In this document: one piece after another, positions 26,574-35,357 of the stretch | Position numbering within the stretch: the first letter of the stretch is position 1 | Layout of the letters: every line of letters begins with the position of its first letter | NCBI GenBank assembly: GCA_003665935.1 | Contig: QPLR01000003.1 | Span: forward strand, 124,001 to 188,000 | DNA: 64,000 nt | From: Halobellus sp. Atlit-31R | GTDB lineage: Archaea > Halobacteriota > Halobacteria > Halobacteriales > Haloferacaceae | Direction of reading: 5' to 3' | The notes under the pieces: model-generated | Seen by the model: the letters and a program-made list of their open reading frames with translations, nothing else | Database searches by the model: none | Told to the model about the DNA's origin: nothing | Program-made: the position numbers and the translations under genes

Positions 26574-27275
26574 ATGAGCGAGCGCGAGACCCCCGAGAGC
26601 GAACGGGACTCCCGGGCCGATTCGACTGCCGAGTCCAGTGCGACTGCCGAATCCGATACGGACGCCCACGCCAGTGCGACTGCCGAATCCGGTGCGACCG
26701 CCGAATCGGACGCGGACGCCGACGCCGACGCCGAGTTACGCTGGGAGACGACCGGGAGCGGGATCGACTACACCTGTCCCGGCTTCGAGGTCCGCCGCGA
26801 CGACGTCGTCCTCCCCGACGGGACCGAGACCGACTTCCACTACGTCGAGGAGTCGCCGGCGGTCGTCGTGCTCCCGTTCACGCCCGACGGCGACGTCGTC
26901 CTGATCGAGGAGTGGCGGCAGGCCGTCGGACGGGTCAACCGCGGGCTCCCGGCCGGCAGCGCCGAGGCCGACGACGGCGACCTCGACGCCGTGGCAGCGC
27001 GCGAGCTCGCCGAGGAGACGGGCTACGAGGCGGCGTCGCTCGAACGGCTGTTCACGATCGAGCCGGCGAACGGCCTGTTGAACAGCGTTCACCACTTTTA
27101 CCTCGCGCGGGGGTGCGAGCCGACGGCCGAGCAGGACCTCGATTTCAACGAGAGCATCCGCGTCGCGCTCGCGGACTACGACGACCTCCTGGCGGACGTC
27201 CTCGATGGGACGGTTCGCGACGGGCGCACGGTCACCGGAGTCACGCGCTTCGAACTCACCGACCGCTGGCGATAG
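26574..27275 (+). CDS. Nudix hydrolase (ADP-ribose pyrophosphatase-like)
   Basis: 233 residues. Residues 1-55 are an acidic repeat region built from ATAESD-type units; the Nudix domain follows. The box reads LPAGSAEADDGDLDAVAARELAEETGY: the REL-x-EE-x-G core with catalytic Glu residues is intact, but the usual first Glu of the box is replaced by Asp with one extra residue. EEWRQAVGRVNRGLPAG upstream fits the ADP-ribose/nucleoside-diphosphate-sugar subgroup. Family enzymes clean up ADP-ribose and related nucleotides. Confidence 0.88.
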   Translation: MSERETPESERDSRADSTAESSATAESDTDAHASATAESGATAESDADADADAELRWETTGSGIDYTCPGFEVRRDDVVLPDGTETDFHYVEESPAVVVLPFTPDGDVVLIEEWRQAVGRVNRGLPAGSAEADDGDLDAVAARELAEETGYEAASLERLFTIEPANGLLNSVHHFYLARGCEPTAEQDLDFNESIRVALADYDDLLADVLDGTVRDGRTVTGVTRFELTDRWR

Positions 27276-27344
27276 ACGGCGACCGGGGGTGTCGGGAGCG
27301 TCCGCGAGACGAAGGATTTTGACGCGTGGCCCCGTAGTAGCAGT

Positions 27345-28157
27345 GTGTCCTCGGAACGAAACTCGATAGACGACGCAAGCGGCCCGCAGCAGGCAGACCC
27401 CGCCTATGCGATCGGCCGCGCGCTCGTGGTCGCCGTCCTCTTGGCAGTCATCGGCATCGCCGCCGGAGCGGTGCTCGTCGTCGCCGCGGCGGTCGTGCTC
27501 GGGCTCGCTGGCGTCGCCGTCACGCCGCTCTTGAGCATCGTCCTCTCGCTGGCGCTCGCGACCGGTCTCGGATTCGGTGGCGTCGCAATAGGGTATCTCC
27601 GCTACCGCGGCCAGGGACTGGAGTACGTCGGCGTTACCATCCCGTCGCTGCGTGAGGTGGCGTTCACCGTCGCCGGCTACGTCGGCGCGCTGGCGCTTCT
27701 GATCTTCGCGTCGGTGATCATCTCGACGGTCGGTGCCGAGGCGGCACCGAACACCGCCGCCGAAGTCGGGATGGAGAACCCCGAGATCCTCCTGTTGCTC
27801 GTCCCCGCGTCGTTCCTCCTCATCGGCCCGGGCGAGGAGCTGCTCTACCGCGGCGTCGTCCAGAACCGCTTGAGCGAGGCGCTACCCGCGCCCGTCGCCA
27901 TCGTGCTCGCGAGCCTGCTCTTCGCGTCGATTCACTTCTTCTCGCTTTCGGGCGCACCGGAGGCGCGGCTCGTCAGCATTTCGGTGCTGGTCCTGCCGAC
28001 GCTCGTGTTCGGGACGATGTACGAACTGACGAAGAACCTCGTCGTGCCGGCGCTGATCCACGGCGCGTACAACGCGACGCTTTTCTCCCTGCTCTATCTC
28101 ACGCTGCAGTACGCCGAGCCGGGGCAGCTGCCCCAGACGCTGCTCGCCGTGCTGTAG
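27345..28157 (+). CDS. CPBP-family intramembrane metalloprotease
   Basis: 270 residues, about seven to eight membrane helices. The CPBP (Abi/Rce1-like) motifs are all present: GPGEELLYRGVVQNRL (EExxxR, about residue 163), FASIHFFSLSG (His at about 192) and LIHGAYNA (about 242). Such proteases process prenylated proteins, signal peptides or bacteriocin-like peptides; the substrate here is unknown. Translation starts at GTG 27345. Confidence 0.9.
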   Translation: MSSERNSIDDASGPQQADPAYAIGRALVVAVLLAVIGIAAGAVLVVAAAVVLGLAGVAVTPLLSIVLSLALATGLGFGGVAIGYLRYRGQGLEYVGVTIPSLREVAFTVAGYVGALALLIFASVIISTVGAEAAPNTAAEVGMENPEILLLLVPASFLLIGPGEELLYRGVVQNRLSEALPAPVAIVLASLLFASIHFFSLSGAPEARLVSISVLVLPTLVFGTMYELTKNLVVPALIHGAYNATLFSLLYLTLQYAEPGQLPQTLLAVL

Positions 28158-28169
28158 TCCGGGCCGTTC

Positions 28170-28556
28170 TCAGACGAGCGTCCAGCCGAAGTAGAGCCCG
28201 CCGGCCACCAGCCCAGCGCCGGCAGCGCGGACGAGCCGCCGCCAGCGCGTCGGGACGCCCGCGTCGGTCCCGGTGGTCGCAGTCCCGGCGTCGCTGGCCC
28301 GGTCGCCCCCGTCGCTGCCGGCGGTTCCGTCGTCGCCGGTTGGGGGGTCACCGTCGGCGGGTCGGTCGCCGCCAGCCGAGATGTCACTGTCGGCAGCCCC
28401 GTCGCCGCCGACGCCGTCCTCGCCGTACCGGCCGTGTCGGTCCTGTGGGAGTCGCCCCGCGGTCTGGACGCGGACGATCACCTCGGGCGCGAGGAGGAAC
28501 ACGAGCCCGAGCGCGACGCCGAGCACGGCGGCCGCGAGGGTCCGGACGTCGACCAT
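28170..28556 (-). CDS. Small two-helix membrane protein with acidic linker
   Basis: 128 residues: N-terminal helix (about 5-25), a Gly/Asp/Ala-rich disordered linker of about 65 residues, and a C-terminal helix (about 108-126). Its ATG overlaps the htpX stop (TGATG), so it is co-translated with the protease. I know no function; it may be an HtpX partner. Confidence 0.68.
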   Translation of the reverse strand: MVDVRTLAAAVLGVALGLVFLLAPEVIVRVQTAGRLPQDRHGRYGEDGVGGDGAADSDISAGGDRPADGDPPTGDDGTAGSDGGDRASDAGTATTGTDAGVPTRWRRLVRAAGAGLVAGGLYFGWTLV

Positions 28557-29380
28557 CAGCGGCGGAGGCGCTGGATGCGCTTCTCGATCGGCGGGTGGGT
28601 CGCGAACAGCCGGGCGAGGCCGCGCTCCTCGCCGAAGATGCAGAGCGCGTTCACCTGTTCGTCGATCGCGGAGTCGTCGCGCCGCTCGTTGCCGCGGCTG
28701 ATCTTCTCGAGCGCCCGCGCGAGCGGTTCGCCGCCGCCGATGGCGTCTGCGGCGTCACCGTCGGCGACGTACTCGCGATACCGCGAGATGGCGAAGACGA
28801 AGAGCATCACGAGCACCTGCGTGATCTGGCCGACGACGATCGCGAGAAAGAAGTCCGCGAGGTCGTTGTCGCCGGTGAGGAGCACGACCCACTGGGCGAC
28901 GATGGCGACGATCGAGGCGACGCCCTGCCCGAGCACCATCATCACCACGTCGCGGTTGCTGATGTGCGCGAGTTCGTGCGCGAGCACGCCCTCGACCTCG
29001 TCGGGGCGGAGTTGCGAGAGGAGTTCCCGGGAGACGACGACCGTGCCCGCGCCCTTGCGGCCGACGGCGAAGGCGTTGGGGACGCCCATCCGCGCGATCA
29101 TCAACCGGGGTTTCTCGATGCCCATCGAACGCGAGAGCGACTCGACGCGCCGGTGGATCTCCGGGTAGCGATCTTCGGGGAGGTCCTCCGCGCCGACGCT
29201 CCGCAGCGCCATCCACTTGCCGATCTTGTACTGGACGCCGACGAAGGCGACGCTGCCGATCAAGACGAGCCAGAGCGGGAAGCCGAACACGCCCATCACG
29301 ACCACCGCCGCGACGGCGTAGAAGGCGAACAGGATCGAACCGACGATCGCCATCCGCACGTTCAGTCCGAGGTGACGCAT
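28556..29380 (-). CDS. htpX: Zinc metalloprotease HtpX
   Basis: 274-residue membrane metalloprotease for quality control of membrane proteins. Four membrane helices; the catalytic HEXXH motif is HELAH in VEGVLAHELAHISNRD (about residue 137) and the third zinc ligand Glu is in SRYREYVADGDAA (about 215). The C-terminal RLFATHPPIEKRIQRL is typical. The ATG at 29380 matches the family start MRHLGLNVRM; an in-frame ATG ten codons earlier is less likely. Confidence 0.94.
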   Translation of the reverse strand: MRHLGLNVRMAIVGSILFAFYAVAAVVVMGVFGFPLWLVLIGSVAFVGVQYKIGKWMALRSVGAEDLPEDRYPEIHRRVESLSRSMGIEKPRLMIARMGVPNAFAVGRKGAGTVVVSRELLSQLRPDEVEGVLAHELAHISNRDVVMMVLGQGVASIVAIVAQWVVLLTGDNDLADFFLAIVVGQITQVLVMLFVFAISRYREYVADGDAADAIGGGEPLARALEKISRGNERRDDSAIDEQVNALCIFGEERGLARLFATHPPIEKRIQRLRR

Positions 29381-29430
29381 ACGAGGGCGATGTTGACCAC
29401 ACGGACACAAGTATTCGGTGATCGGTCGAG

Positions 29431-29522
29431 TCGCGGGCGCGGCTCGGGTGGGAGGGGCAGATCGCGGGCGCGGCTCGGGTGAGTGAGGCAGGCTGCGGCC
29501 GCGGCTCGGGTGGGAGGAGACA
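29431..29522. repeat. Three tandem copies of a 31-32-bp repeat
   Basis: Copies start at 29431, 29462 and 29494, each containing CGGCTCGGGTG followed by a G/A-rich tail. They lie in the 226-bp region between divergent htpX and tgtA. The role is unknown; simple slippage is possible. Confidence 0.75.
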
Positions 29523-29606
29523 GTGCGCGGCTCCGAGCGACGACCGCCGGTTCGCCGACCGGGTCGAATCCGACGATACTTACCAGCCGGCCGCCGACTC
29601 CCGGGT

Positions 29607-31082
29607 ATGCGCGATCACTTCGAGCTCCGCGACGGGGACGCCGCCGGTCGCATCGGCGAGCTCTCGATCCCCCGGGCGGGGGTGACAGTCGAGACGCCGG
29701 CGCTGATGCCGGTCGTCAACCCCAACATCCGGACGATCCCGCCCGCTCGGCTCGAATCCGACTTCGGCGCGGAGATCCTGATCACGAACTCCTACATCAT
29801 CCACAAGAACGAGGACCTCCACGAGCGGGCCCTCGACGTGGGGCTTCACGAGCTGCTCGGCTTCGACGGCGCGATCGTCACCGACTCGGGGTCGTTCCAG
29901 CTCGCGGAGTACGGCGACATCGAGGTGACGACCCGCGAGATCCTCCAGTTCCAGCGGGCGATCGGCTCCGACGTCGGCACGCCGGTCGACATCCCCACGC
30001 CTCCCGACGTTCCCAGAGAGCAGGCCGAGGAGGAGCTCGGCCGCACCGAAACGGCGCTGGCGGACGCCGAGAGCGTCGACACCGGCGAGATGCTGGTGAA
30101 CGCGCCCGTGCAGGGCTCGACGTACCCCGATCTGCGCGAGGCGGCCGGTCGCCACGCCGAGGCGACCGATCTCGACGTCTTCCCCGTGGGCGCGGTGGTG
30201 CCGCTGATGAACAACTACCGCTACGCGGAGATGATCGACGCCGTCGCCGCCGCAAAGCGGGGGCTCGGTCCCGACGCGCCGGTCCATCTCTTCGGCGCGG
30301 GCCACCCGATGATGTTCGCGCTGGCCGTCGCCGCGGGCTGTGATCTCTTCGACTCCGCCGCCTACGCCATCTACGCCCGCGACGATCGCTATCTGACCGT
30401 CCGGGGGACTGAACAGCTCGACGACCTGGAGTACTTCCCCTGTTCCTGTGCGGTCTGTTCGGCTCACGACCCCGACGAACTCCGCGCGTGCGACGACACA
30501 GAGCGCGAGCGACTGCTCGCCGAGCACAACCTCCACGTCTCGTTCGCGGAGATCCGACGCGTCAAGCAGGCGATCCGCTCGGGCGATCTCTTGGAGCTGG
30601 TAGAAACGCGCGCACGCGGGCACCCGGCGATGCTCGACGGCTACCGCGGACTCTTAGATCACGCCGACCAGCTCGAACGCGAGGATCCCGTCTCGAAGGG
30701 GTCGTTCTTCTATCTCTCCCAGGAGTCGGCGCGGCGACCGGAGGTCCGCCGCCACCACCGGCGCGTCGAGCGGCTCGACGTCGGCGAGACAGTGCTTCTC
30801 ACACAGGGGGGCAAGCCCTCCGACGACACCTACGACGCCGCCTGGCGCGTGGTGCCGCCGTTCGGCCCGTTCCCGCGGGCGCTCTCGGAGACGTATCCGC
30901 TCACCGCCGAGGTGCCGGAGCGGACGGACCGAAGCGCCTACGAGGCCGCCGCCGACGGCGTCGCGCGCCTCGTCGCGGCGAACCCCGAGACGGCGTTCGT
31001 GCTCGCACACGACGGCTGGCCGGCGTCGGCGCTCGAACGGGTTCCCGAGCGGGTCACGCTGGAGTCGCTCACCGGCGAGTAG
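29607..31082 (+). CDS. tgtA: Archaeosine tRNA-guanine transglycosylase TgtA
   Basis: Exchanges guanine 15 in the D loop of tRNA for preQ0, the first tRNA-level step of archaeosine synthesis. 491 residues: TIM barrel with [17 protein letters not shown], the substrate/nucleophile regions [13 protein letters not shown] and [12 protein letters not shown] (catalytic Asp regions), [28 protein letters not shown], and the zinc site [14 protein letters not shown]. The ATG at 29607 starts the conserved domain. The C-terminal 100 residues are a shortened accessory part. arcS, which finishes the modification, is about 660 bp downstream. Confidence 0.95.
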   Translation: MRDHFELRDGDAAGRIGELSIPRAGVTVETPALMPVVNPNIRTIPPARLESDFGAEILITNSYIIHKNEDLHERALDVGLHELLGFDGAIVTDSGSFQLAEYGDIEVTTREILQFQRAIGSDVGTPVDIPTPPDVPREQAEEELGRTETALADAESVDTGEMLVNAPVQGSTYPDLREAAGRHAEATDLDVFPVGAVVPLMNNYRYAEMIDAVAAAKRGLGPDAPVHLFGAGHPMMFALAVAAGCDLFDSAAYAIYARDDRYLTVRGTEQLDDLEYFPCSCAVCSAHDPDELRACDDTERERLLAEHNLHVSFAEIRRVKQAIRSGDLLELVETRARGHPAMLDGYRGLLDHADQLEREDPVSKGSFFYLSQESARRPEVRRHHRRVERLDVGETVLLTQGGKPSDDTYDAAWRVVPPFGPFPRALSETYPLTAEVPERTDRSAYEAAADGVARLVAANPETAFVLAHDGWPASALERVPERVTLESLTGE

Positions 31083-31113
31083 CGTCTGTGACCGGCGGCA
31101 CGACGACGGTCGG

Positions 31114-31638
31114 CTACTCTTCGCGCGTCGGCGTCGACACGTCCTGCATCCGGTTCGAGAAGTCCCACGAGTGGAGGCGGTCCGGAGCGATCCGAATCCG
31201 GACCTCCTTACGCTCGGGGCCGAGGAGGTGGTCGGCGAGTTCGTTGTCGGTGCCGCCCAGGTAGCGGTCGAACAGGGCCCGGAGGAGCGTCATATCGTCG
31301 TCCGGTTCGATCTGCGCCGTCCCACGGCCGCGGACGCCGCAATACGGCGGGTCGTTCGTCGACACCTCGAAGGCGACCGCGTCGTCGTTCCGAAGATAGT
31401 CGACGACGGCGGCGCTCGCGCTCGTCGCACAGCAGAGTTCGGGCGGATCGGAGCGACAGCCCGGCGGAGTCGCATCAGCGTCCGCAGTGTCGGGGGTGCC
31501 GCTGCCGGTCCACAGATACCACAGCGAAAGCATCCAGAGGTGCCCCTTGGGCGTGTGGCACGCGAGCCGGACGGGAACCTGCGCCGTCCGGAGGAACTCC
31601 CCCGCCTCGTCCGTCGACCACGCGCCGGTGACGTGCAT
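31114..31638 (-). CDS. Flavin split-barrel (pyridoxamine 5'-phosphate oxidase-like) protein
   Basis: 174 residues. The start MHVTGAWSTDEAGEFLRTAQVPVRLACHTPKGHLWMLSLWY is the usual N terminus of the PNPOx-like FMN-binding split barrel, and the middle LRNDDAVAFEVSTNDPPYCGVRGRGTAQIEPD is the second half of the barrel. A short insertion rich in Pro, Asp and Cys lies between them. Such proteins bind FMN or F420; specificity is not known. The gene sits between tgtA and arcS on the opposite strand. Confidence 0.8.
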   Translation of the reverse strand: MHVTGAWSTDEAGEFLRTAQVPVRLACHTPKGHLWMLSLWYLWTGSGTPDTADADATPPGCRSDPPELCCATSASAAVVDYLRNDDAVAFEVSTNDPPYCGVRGRGTAQIEPDDDMTLLRALFDRYLGGTDNELADHLLGPERKEVRIRIAPDRLHSWDFSNRMQDVSTPTREE

Positions 31639-31744
31639 ACGGACAGTACGGCGGCCTCGTGGAAAAGTGCGCGGGCCGAATGCCGAGCCGGTGCCGCGCT
31701 CGTGAACAGACAGATAATTCAGCCCTGGCGGTCCAGGCACGTGT

Positions 31745-33538
31745 ATGACCGACTACTTCGAGATCCACGGGCGAGACGGGGCCGCTCGCCTGGGGGAACT
31801 CCGCCTCTCGGACCCGCTGCGGACGCCCGCGCTCGTCGACGGCAGCGTCGACGACGCCGGGAGTCTCTGGACGAGCGAGCGCGACGTGCCTACGGGGTAC
31901 CGCGAGATCCTGACGGTGTTACCGCATCGGGCGTTCCCGGCCGGCACCGACGAGCGCGTCCAGGAGTCGTTCGCGGTCGACTACCCAGACGTCGACTACC
32001 CGAGCGCGGCGGTCGTGACCGCGGAGACGGCCGCCGACCACGGCGCGGACGCGTACATCCTCTCGAACGCCCGAGGGTTCGTCGGCCACGCCGCGGCGTT
32101 CCGGGAGGAGATCATCGCCGCGCGCGAGGCGCTGCCGGCCGACACGGCGCTGTATCTCTCCGGCGTCGCGACGCCCCGGAACGCGGCGACGCTCGTCTAC
32201 GCCGGCGTCGACCTGCTGGACGCGAAACGGGCGCGGATCCGCGGACTCCAGGGCTTCTATCTCACCTCGGAGGGCGAGTACTTCCTCGAGGACCTCGACG
32301 AACTGCCGTGTGCCTGCCCGGCCTGTCGCGGCAAGCGCGTCGACGTCGATCCCGAGGCGGATCCGGACAACCCCGCGGCGTTCGATCACGAAGACTGCGC
32401 CGACCACAACGAGTACGCGCTCGAATCCGAACTCGCGACGGTCCGCCGCCGGATCCGCGACGGACGGCTCCGCGACTACGTCGAGGGACAGGCCCGTCAC
32501 GACCAGTGGCTCACCGCCGCGTTCCGGGAGTTCGACCAGCAGTACGGCTACCTCGAGGCCCGGACGCCGGTCGTCCGCGACAGCGAGCTCGCGGCCGCGA
32601 CCGAGGACACGCTCCGGCGCGTCGAGATCCAGCGCTTCGCCGACCGCGTGACGAGTCGCTACCGGAATCGGTTCGCGAACCCCCTCGTCTTGGTGCCGTG
32701 CTCGGCGACGAAGCCCTACAGCGAGTCCCAGAGCCACGCGCAGTTCCACGACGCCGTCCAGTACCGCGGACATCTGGTCTCGATGACCTCGCCGATCGGC
32801 GTCGTCCCGATGGAACTGGAACTGACCTACCCCGCACAGCACTACGACTCCGTCGTGACGGGTCGGTGGTCCGAAGACGAGCTCTCGTTCGTCGCGAACG
32901 TCCTCCGCCGGTATCTCGACCGGAACGAGTACCCGCGGGTGATCGCACACGTCCCCGACGAGGGCTACCGCGAGATCTGTGAGCGCGTCGCAGCCGACGT
33001 CGACGTCGACTTCGAGTTCACCGTCGACGAGCACCCGACGACGACCGAGTCGATCGGGAACCTGATGTCGGCGCTCGACGGCGAGCTGAAGTACAGCAAG
33101 CGCGAGCGCCAGCACAACACGGTCAAAGCGCTCGCGGACTACCAGTTCGGCCCCGACGCGGGCGAGGCGCTGTTCGCGGACGTGGAGCTGCGGACGACGA
33201 GCCGCTACCCGAAACTGCAGGTCCGCGACGGCGACGGCGACCAGCTCGCGACGATGGTGCCGCAGTACGGCGTGCTCTCCTTTACGCTCGCCGGCGCGCG
33301 AGTCTGGGACGAGTCCGACGCGCCGACCAAGCGCGTCGAGATCGACGGGTTCGTCCCGCACGGGAGCGTGCTCGCACCGGGTGTCGTCGACGCCGACGAG
33401 GAGATCCGCGTCGGCGACGAGGTCGTCGTCGAGGGACCGAAGGCGTTCGCGGTCGGGCGCGCGCAGATGTTCGGCGCGGAGATGGTCGACTCGACGCGCG
33501 GGGAGGCGGTGCAGGTGCGGCACGTCGAGGAAGTGTAG
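31745..33538 (+). CDS. arcS: Archaeosine synthase subunit alpha ArcS
   Basis: 597-residue TgtA paralogue that attaches lysine to preQ0 in tRNA on the way to archaeosine. Domains in order: degenerate TGT barrel with YLSGVATPRNAATLVYAGVDLLD, zinc site CACPACRGKRVD ... HEDCADHN, the ArcS core domain with the diagnostic PCSATKPYSESQSHAQF (about residue 318) and AHVPDEGYREIC, and a C-terminal PUA RNA-binding domain (VRDGDGDQLATMV ... VLAPGVVDADEEIRVGDEVVV). The TGT catalytic Asp context is lost, as is normal for ArcS. Confidence 0.95.
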   Translation: MTDYFEIHGRDGAARLGELRLSDPLRTPALVDGSVDDAGSLWTSERDVPTGYREILTVLPHRAFPAGTDERVQESFAVDYPDVDYPSAAVVTAETAADHGADAYILSNARGFVGHAAAFREEIIAAREALPADTALYLSGVATPRNAATLVYAGVDLLDAKRARIRGLQGFYLTSEGEYFLEDLDELPCACPACRGKRVDVDPEADPDNPAAFDHEDCADHNEYALESELATVRRRIRDGRLRDYVEGQARHDQWLTAAFREFDQQYGYLEARTPVVRDSELAAATEDTLRRVEIQRFADRVTSRYRNRFANPLVLVPCSATKPYSESQSHAQFHDAVQYRGHLVSMTSPIGVVPMELELTYPAQHYDSVVTGRWSEDELSFVANVLRRYLDRNEYPRVIAHVPDEGYREICERVAADVDVDFEFTVDEHPTTTESIGNLMSALDGELKYSKRERQHNTVKALADYQFGPDAGEALFADVELRTTSRYPKLQVRDGDGDQLATMVPQYGVLSFTLAGARVWDESDAPTKRVEIDGFVPHGSVLAPGVVDADEEIRVGDEVVVEGPKAFAVGRAQMFGAEMVDSTRGEAVQVRHVEEV

Positions 33539-33590
33539 CTGCCGGGGGATGGCTGCGCGCTGTCGGGACGCCTGGCCGGTCCACGTCACG

Positions 33591-33620
33591 TACAATTTGT
33601 AACCAATATACACTTTTAAG
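33591..33620 (+). promoter_or_regulatory. Palindrome plus TATA-like promoter of the small protein at 33643
   Basis: TACAATTTGTA (33591-33601, perfect 5-bp arms around one base) lies 10 bp before CACTTTTAAG (33611-33620), a TATA-like box centred about 27 bases before the ATG at 33643, which implies leaderless mRNA. The palindrome has the same TAC-n5-GTA layout as the sites at 34465, 35021 and 35255. Confidence 0.5.
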
Positions 33621-33642
33621 TTACAGCTATCACCAACGATAT

Positions 33643-33912
33643 ATGATGTCAAAGCAACAAGAGGGAGTTGGTCATCCCCTCGAAGAACTCCGGGACGAAC
33701 GGGCCGTCGATTGGACGATCGTCCGGTCGCTTCTCACCGCGAACGAAGCGACGTCTCAGGCGCTCGAATCACATCTCTTGCGGGCGTACTACAGGGAATC
33801 AGGTGAGATCGAGACCGAATCAACCGAAGCGTATCTCGAACGAGCGATCGCCAGACACGAACGCATCCTCGAAGATCTGGAGTTCGCTCGCGACCTGCTC
33901 GACGAGCGGTAG
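33643..33912 (+). CDS. Small helical protein of unknown function
   Basis: 89 residues, acidic, with no cysteine and no membrane segment. The sequence (EELRDERAVDWTIVRSLL, then ESTEAYLERAIARHERILEDLEFARDLLDER) predicts long amphipathic helices with heptad-like spacing, so a dimeric coiled coil or helical bundle is likely. I do not recognise it. It opens the accessory region and has a good leaderless promoter. Base composition is lower in GC than the flanking arcS. Start could also be the second ATG at 33646. Confidence 0.65.
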   Translation: MMSKQQEGVGHPLEELRDERAVDWTIVRSLLTANEATSQALESHLLRAYYRESGEIETESTEAYLERAIARHERILEDLEFARDLLDER

Positions 33913-34020
33913 CCGCCCAACGGAAGACGTTTCGCGCGAGGCGGCCCCCTGCGTAAGGGTGTCACGCTTGTACCGACGCTACATAGATGATTATTTGTTC
34001 TTGGACGTGAAGTCGGGGAT

Positions 34021-34323
34021 ATGAAGCTCGCAGTCCCCACCGACTTCGACATCTTGGATGCGCTCTCGGATGGGCGTCGAAATACGGCGGTAAATCTCTC
34101 TCACATCCTGAACAAGAACCGTTCGTACATCAACACCCGACTCCCCGTCTTGGCGGACTACAGCCTCGTCGATCGCGTCGGTCCGGCCCCGAACAGCGGG
34201 CTCTACGAGATCACCGAGAAGGGACGCGTCGTCGCCGCGAACCGCGATCAGTACCGCGAGGAAGGAGTCGACTTCGACGAGCTCGTCGCCGCGGAGCTCG
34301 AAGCCCGACAGGAAGGGTCCTGA
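34021..34323 (+). CDS. PhiH1-repressor-like winged-helix protein
   Basis: 100 residues. The fold is a winged helix: TDFDILDALSDGRRNTAVNLSHILNKNRSYINTRLPVLADYSLVDRVGPAPNSGLYEITEKGRVVAA. The segment PANSGLYE(I/V)TE(K/R)GR in the wing is shared with the protein at 34526 and with haloarchaeal homologues named after the repressor of halovirus PhiH. The recognition helix is around NRSYINTRL. Likely a DNA-binding regulator of this region or of a provirus-like element. A TATA-like GATTATTTG (33987-33995) precedes it. Confidence 0.82.
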   Translation: MKLAVPTDFDILDALSDGRRNTAVNLSHILNKNRSYINTRLPVLADYSLVDRVGPAPNSGLYEITEKGRVVAANRDQYREEGVDFDELVAAELEARQEGS

Positions 34324-34392
34324 ACCGCCGCCCTCCACTCGCACCGTCAGTCGACCACCGACAGCGCCCATCCACCGCCGCCCTCCACTCGC
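34324..34392. repeat. 19-bp direct repeat after the first winged-helix gene
   Basis: ACCGCCGCCCTCCACTCGC occurs at 34324-34342 and 34374-34392, 50 bp apart, the first copy overlapping the stop codon of the 34021 gene. A T5 run (34393-34397) follows the second copy and could act as a terminator. Confidence 0.75.
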
Positions 34393-34459
34393 TTTTTGTC
34401 GTCATATCCGCGACAGCGTCGTCCAGCGCCGTAGTCGACTCCGGGCCGGAGAGAAGCAC

Positions 34460-34475
34460 TAATATACTGACAGTA
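34460..34475 (+). promoter_or_regulatory. Candidate operator overlapping the TATA box of the second winged-helix gene
   Basis: TAATATACTGACAGTA combines a TATA-like core with the near-perfect palindrome TACTGACAGTA (34465-34475; 5-bp arms TACTG/CAGTA). It lies about 50-65 bp before the ATG at 34526, so a protein bound here would block TBP. This is the layout expected for autoregulation. Confidence 0.55.
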
Positions 34476-34525
34476 CATACGGGCAGTGTCGAACCCGTCG
34501 GTCGAGACCGGCGGACGTTGCTCAG

Positions 34526-34849
34526 ATGGGACTAGAACTCGTCGAACCGACCGACTTCGAGGTGCTCGCGTATCTCGCCAGGGAAGGCCGAAACAACGCT
34601 GTCAATCTCGCGGCGGCGCTAGATCGCGACCGCGGCTACATGAACACCCGCCTGGGGACGCTCGCGGAGTACGGCTGCGTCGAGCGCGTCGGGCCCGCCG
34701 CAAACAGCGGGCTCTACGAGGTCACAGAGCGGGGCCGAGCGGCGCTGACACACCGCGAAGCGCGGCACGACCCCGACGTCGACTTCGAGGCGCTCGTCGA
34801 GGCGGCGGTGCGCGATGGCGACATCGACCCCGCAGTCGACGACCGCTGA
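34526..34849 (+). CDS. PhiH1-repressor-like winged-helix protein, paralogue
   Basis: 107 residues, clearly paralogous to the product at 34021: TDFEVLAYLAREGRNNAVNLAAALDRDRGYMNTRLGTLAEYGCVERVGPAANSGLYEVTERGR. The recognition helix region (DRGYMNTRL versus NRSYINTRL) is similar but not identical, so binding sites may be related. The C-terminal tail is acidic. Its promoter carries the palindrome TACTGACAGTA. It probably regulates itself and the surface genes downstream. Confidence 0.82.
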   Translation: MGLELVEPTDFEVLAYLAREGRNNAVNLAAALDRDRGYMNTRLGTLAEYGCVERVGPAANSGLYEVTERGRAALTHREARHDPDVDFEALVEAAVRDGDIDPAVDDR

Positions 34850-35020
34850 GGCGGCCTCGCGGTCCTGGCGCTCACCGCCGTCAGTCGTGACTCCGCGCGT
34901 GCGGTGTCGCGTGTAACGCCTCCGGGGCACAGCGCGTCGCGTGCGTGGGCGCGTTGGTACTGGAACGTTCTGCGTCGGCTCGCTCGTCGGCAGTCATTGG
35001 TTCGATCACCCAAAGCTACA

Positions 35021-35040
35021 TACTGTTAGTATCCATCAGT
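35021..35040. promoter_or_regulatory. Candidate operator, TACTGTTAGTA with CCATCAGT
   Basis: TACTGTTAGTA at 35021-35031 is followed by CCATCAGT (35033-35040). The first motif is the exact reverse complement of TACTAACAGTA at 35255, and CCATCAGT recurs at 35244 and 41236. It has no obvious gene directly downstream, so it may act together with the 35255 site about 220 bp away. Confidence 0.5.
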
Positions 35041-35243
35041 GCAATCTACGTTCGGTGGCGAACGATGCCCTACTGCGTCGGCGCGGCGACTCGCGATCCG
35101 GCGGATCGTCGACGCCCGCCGGTCGTCGTTATCGGACTCGCGTATCGGCCGGAAAGAGAGATTTCGAGCCCGCTTACGCCCGTTTCGTGATAACGACATT
35201 CGCGCCCCATTCTGTCTCTCGATAATCAATTTTTCGGTGTTTA

Positions 35244-35265
35244 CCATCAGTATATACTAACAGTA
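35244..35265 (+). promoter_or_regulatory. TATA box embedded in repeated operator motifs
   Basis: CCATCAGT (35244-35251) runs into the self-complementary AGTATATACT (35249-35258), which overlaps TACTAACAGTA (35255-35265). TATATA provides the TATA box. An 18-base core, CAGTATATACTAACAGTA, differs at only two positions from 41227-41244 before the protease gene. Transcription starting about 25 bp downstream would cover the ribbon-helix-helix gene and probably the surface glycoprotein gene. Confidence 0.6.
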
Positions 35266-35357
35266 GTTTCAAGTGTTGTCGTCTTGAATACACGACTCGA
35301 GTGGTGCATAACTGTGTGGAGGCCACTCGATCGGAACCGACCGTAGTAGAAGGGAAC

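Larger units (their letters stand above)
34850..35357. other. Regulatory-looking intergenic region
   Basis: 508 bp with no convincing gene. It holds two motif sites (35021-35040 and 35244-35265) and is A/T-rich at 35205-35275, in contrast to its GC-rich first half. A 41-codon frame at 35065-35190 follows the first site but is Arg/Pro-rich and unlike haloarchaeal proteins. An alternative GTG start for the ribbon-helix-helix gene lies at 35301. Confidence 0.55.

Noticed and set aside
35065-35190. 41-codon frame after the 35021 motif
   Set aside because: Pro/Arg-rich, no start signal and no likeness to a protein family.
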